From NCBI GenBank assembly GCA_003484865.1, contig DMZT01000106.1:1-5892 (forward strand): a stretch of 5,892 nt of DNA. Reading direction: 5' to 3'. This DNA is from Stenotrophomonas sp. GTDB taxonomy: Bacteria > Pseudomonadota > Gammaproteobacteria > Xanthomonadales > Xanthomonadaceae. A model generated the notes under the pieces. The model did not search any database. It saw only the letters and a program-made list of their open reading frames with translations, and was not told the DNA's origin. A program made the position numbers and the translations under genes. Each line of letters starts with the position of its first letter. The stretch's first letter is position 1. Of this stretch, positions 4,927 to 5,892 are shown piece after piece.

Positions 4927-5745
4927 ATGCGCCCGATGCTCTCCCTGCTTGCCGTGCCAGTCGCTCTGGCCGCACTCTCCTACGCCGCTCCGTCCCACGC
5001 CGCCGAAGGCGATGACCGCTTCGCCCTGCGCCTGGGTGCGATGCAGATCGATTCGGACAACACGATCCGTGGCAATACCAACATCGCGGGTCAGGACGTT
5101 GGCTTCTCCGAAGATTTCGGCCTCGGTGGCAAGGAATGGGAGCCGCGCATTGACGGCATGTTCCGTATCAGCAACCGCCAGCGACTGCTGTTCAACTACT
5201 TCAAGTACGACAAGGATCGCCGCGAGACCCTCGACCAGGGTGTGAGCTTCGGCGATACCACTGTGCCGGCCGGCAGCTTCATCAAGGGTGAGCTGAAGTA
5301 CCAGGTCGCCAGCCTGGTGTACGACTACTCGGTGGTGGACACCGAGAAGTTCGACCTCGGCCTGCAGCTGGGTGCCGAGTACGCCAAGGTCAGCACCAAG
5401 GCCTACGCCGATGTCGGCGACCTGTACCAGGGCGAGTTCCTGGACGAGAAGGCCGACGGTGTGGCGCCGGTGGTCGGTGCACGCCTGAGCTTCACCCCGT
5501 CCGAGAAGTGGATGATCACGTTCCAGGGCCAGTACCTGAACACCAAGTGGGGCAACTTCGACGATTACGACGGTGATCTGAGCCGCGCCAATGCGATCGT
5601 CGATTACCGCTTCACCAAGAACTTCGGCGTGTTCGCCGGCTACGACTGGTTCAAGCTCGACGTGGACCAGAGCGGCAGCGATGGCACGATCGGTCTGAAG
5701 CAGGAGTTCAAGGGTCCGGTGGCAGGCGTCAGCTTCGTCTTCTAA
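4927..5745 (+). CDS. Outer-membrane beta-barrel protein, function unknown
   Basis: This 272-residue protein has a signal peptide (residues 1-25: hydrophobic core LSLLAVPVALAALSYA, cleavage probably after SHA), so the mature form starts near AEGDDRF. The rest alternates polar and hydrophobic/aromatic residues in about ten amphipathic strands (for example FALRLGAMQID 32-42, QRLLFNYFKYDKDR 85-98, FGVFAGYDWFKLDV 233-246). It ends in VSFVF, with the terminal Phe expected for BamA-recognised barrels. Extracellular-type loops are acidic (DDYDGD 212-217). I do not recognise a specific family; a small porin or OmpW/OmpA-like barrel is possible. ATG at 4927 is chosen because AAGGA lies six bases before it and the signal peptide follows at once; the frame is open further upstream but that part is non-coding in character. 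It appears monocistronic, with a terminator 25 bases after the stop. Confidence 0.88.
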   Translation: MRPMLSLLAVPVALAALSYAAPSHAAEGDDRFALRLGAMQIDSDNTIRGNTNIAGQDVGFSEDFGLGGKEWEPRIDGMFRISNRQRLLFNYFKYDKDRRETLDQGVSFGDTTVPAGSFIKGELKYQVASLVYDYSVVDTEKFDLGLQLGAEYAKVSTKAYADVGDLYQGEFLDEKADGVAPVVGARLSFTPSEKWMITFQGQYLNTKWGNFDDYDGDLSRANAIVDYRFTKNFGVFAGYDWFKLDVDQSGSDGTIGLKQEFKGPVAGVSFVF

Positions 5746-5770
5746 GCCCTTCGCACTACCTCTCTCCAAG

Positions 5771-5806
5771 CGCGGCCTCCGGGATATCGGGGGCCGCGTT
5801 TTTTTT
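5771..5806 (+). terminator. Rho-independent terminator after the beta-barrel gene
   Basis: CGCGGCCTCCG (5771-5781) and CGGGGGCCGCG (5788-5798) form an 11-bp stem with one T-G pair and a 6-base loop, followed by eight T residues (5799-5806). It lies 25 bases after the stop codon on the same strand. This is a textbook intrinsic terminator that ends the plus-strand transcript. Confidence 0.95.
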
Positions 5807-5892
5807 GCGCTTTGTTTTGGGGAGCAACTGCGGGTTGTTTGGGCGTCGGGCGCTCGCTGCGCAGGCCGGGGCCCGCCGCGGCCGGTAGGCCG
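5807..5892. other. Terminal intergenic fragment, no gene seen
   Basis: The last 86 bases follow the terminator and contain no open frame with coding character. They begin T-rich and become very GC-rich. A short hairpin CGGCC/GGCCG (5879-5883, 5888-5892) touches the edge and contains GTAG, so it could be the start of another GTAG-type repeat, but the window ends before this can be judged. Confidence 0.4.

Noticed and set aside
4903..5769. Minus-strand open frame of 288 codons opposite the beta-barrel gene
   Set aside because: It is antisense to a gene with a clear signal peptide, barrel strands and ribosome binding site, and has the Val/Leu/Glu/His-rich composition of an antisense shadow.
5879..5892. 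Second GTAG-type repeat at the window edge
   Set aside because: Only a 5-bp stem and a GTAG tetramer are visible before the sequence ends; that is too little to call in such GC-rich DNA.

Overview
The window holds most of a proton-translocating F1Fo ATP synthase operon on the minus strand and, after a 523-base intergenic region, one outer-membrane beta-barrel gene on the plus strand. High G+C content, the protein sequences and a GTAG-headed palindromic repeat pair at 53-109 point to a gammaproteobacterium of the Xanthomonadaceae, most likely Stenotrophomonas. The genus is inferred and was not checked by any search.

Minus strand, in transcription order: a sigma70-type promoter with extended -10 (4458-4487), atpI (4403-4020), atpB (3988-3194), atpE (3127-2825), atpF (2713-2243), atpH (2239-1712), atpA (1667-120) and the first codons of atpG (11-1). 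This is the standard atpIBEFHAGDC order; the rest of atpG and the expected atpD and atpC lie beyond base 1. AtpB and the AtpE ring form the proton path, AtpF and AtpH form the stator, AtpA forms the hexamer with beta, and AtpI is an assembly helper. All key catalytic and proton-path residues are present, so the complex looks functional. Several spacers carry perfect stem-loops: two in atpE-atpF, one in atpH-atpA, and a repeat pair plus a further hairpin in atpA-atpG. None has a U-tract in the operon direction, which suggests differential mRNA stability or processing rather than termination.

Intergenic region 4404-4926: the atp leader and promoter come first. Next is a 230-base stretch (about 4490-4721) without a credible gene. 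It is rich in perfect short helices and ends in a clear plus-strand intrinsic terminator (4683-4721). I read it as a candidate structured non-coding RNA, or less likely an attenuator leader, of unidentified family. A 205-base stretch follows with a 43-base interrupted inverted repeat (4840-4882) close to the next gene.

Plus strand: a 272-residue secreted beta-barrel protein (4927-5745) with signal peptide, good ribosome binding site and terminal Phe, followed by a strong terminator (5771-5806). The last 86 bases contain no gene I can support. Most of the window is ordinary housekeeping DNA; the least explained parts are the candidate RNA, the inverted repeat before the porin-like gene and the repeat pair inside the operon.
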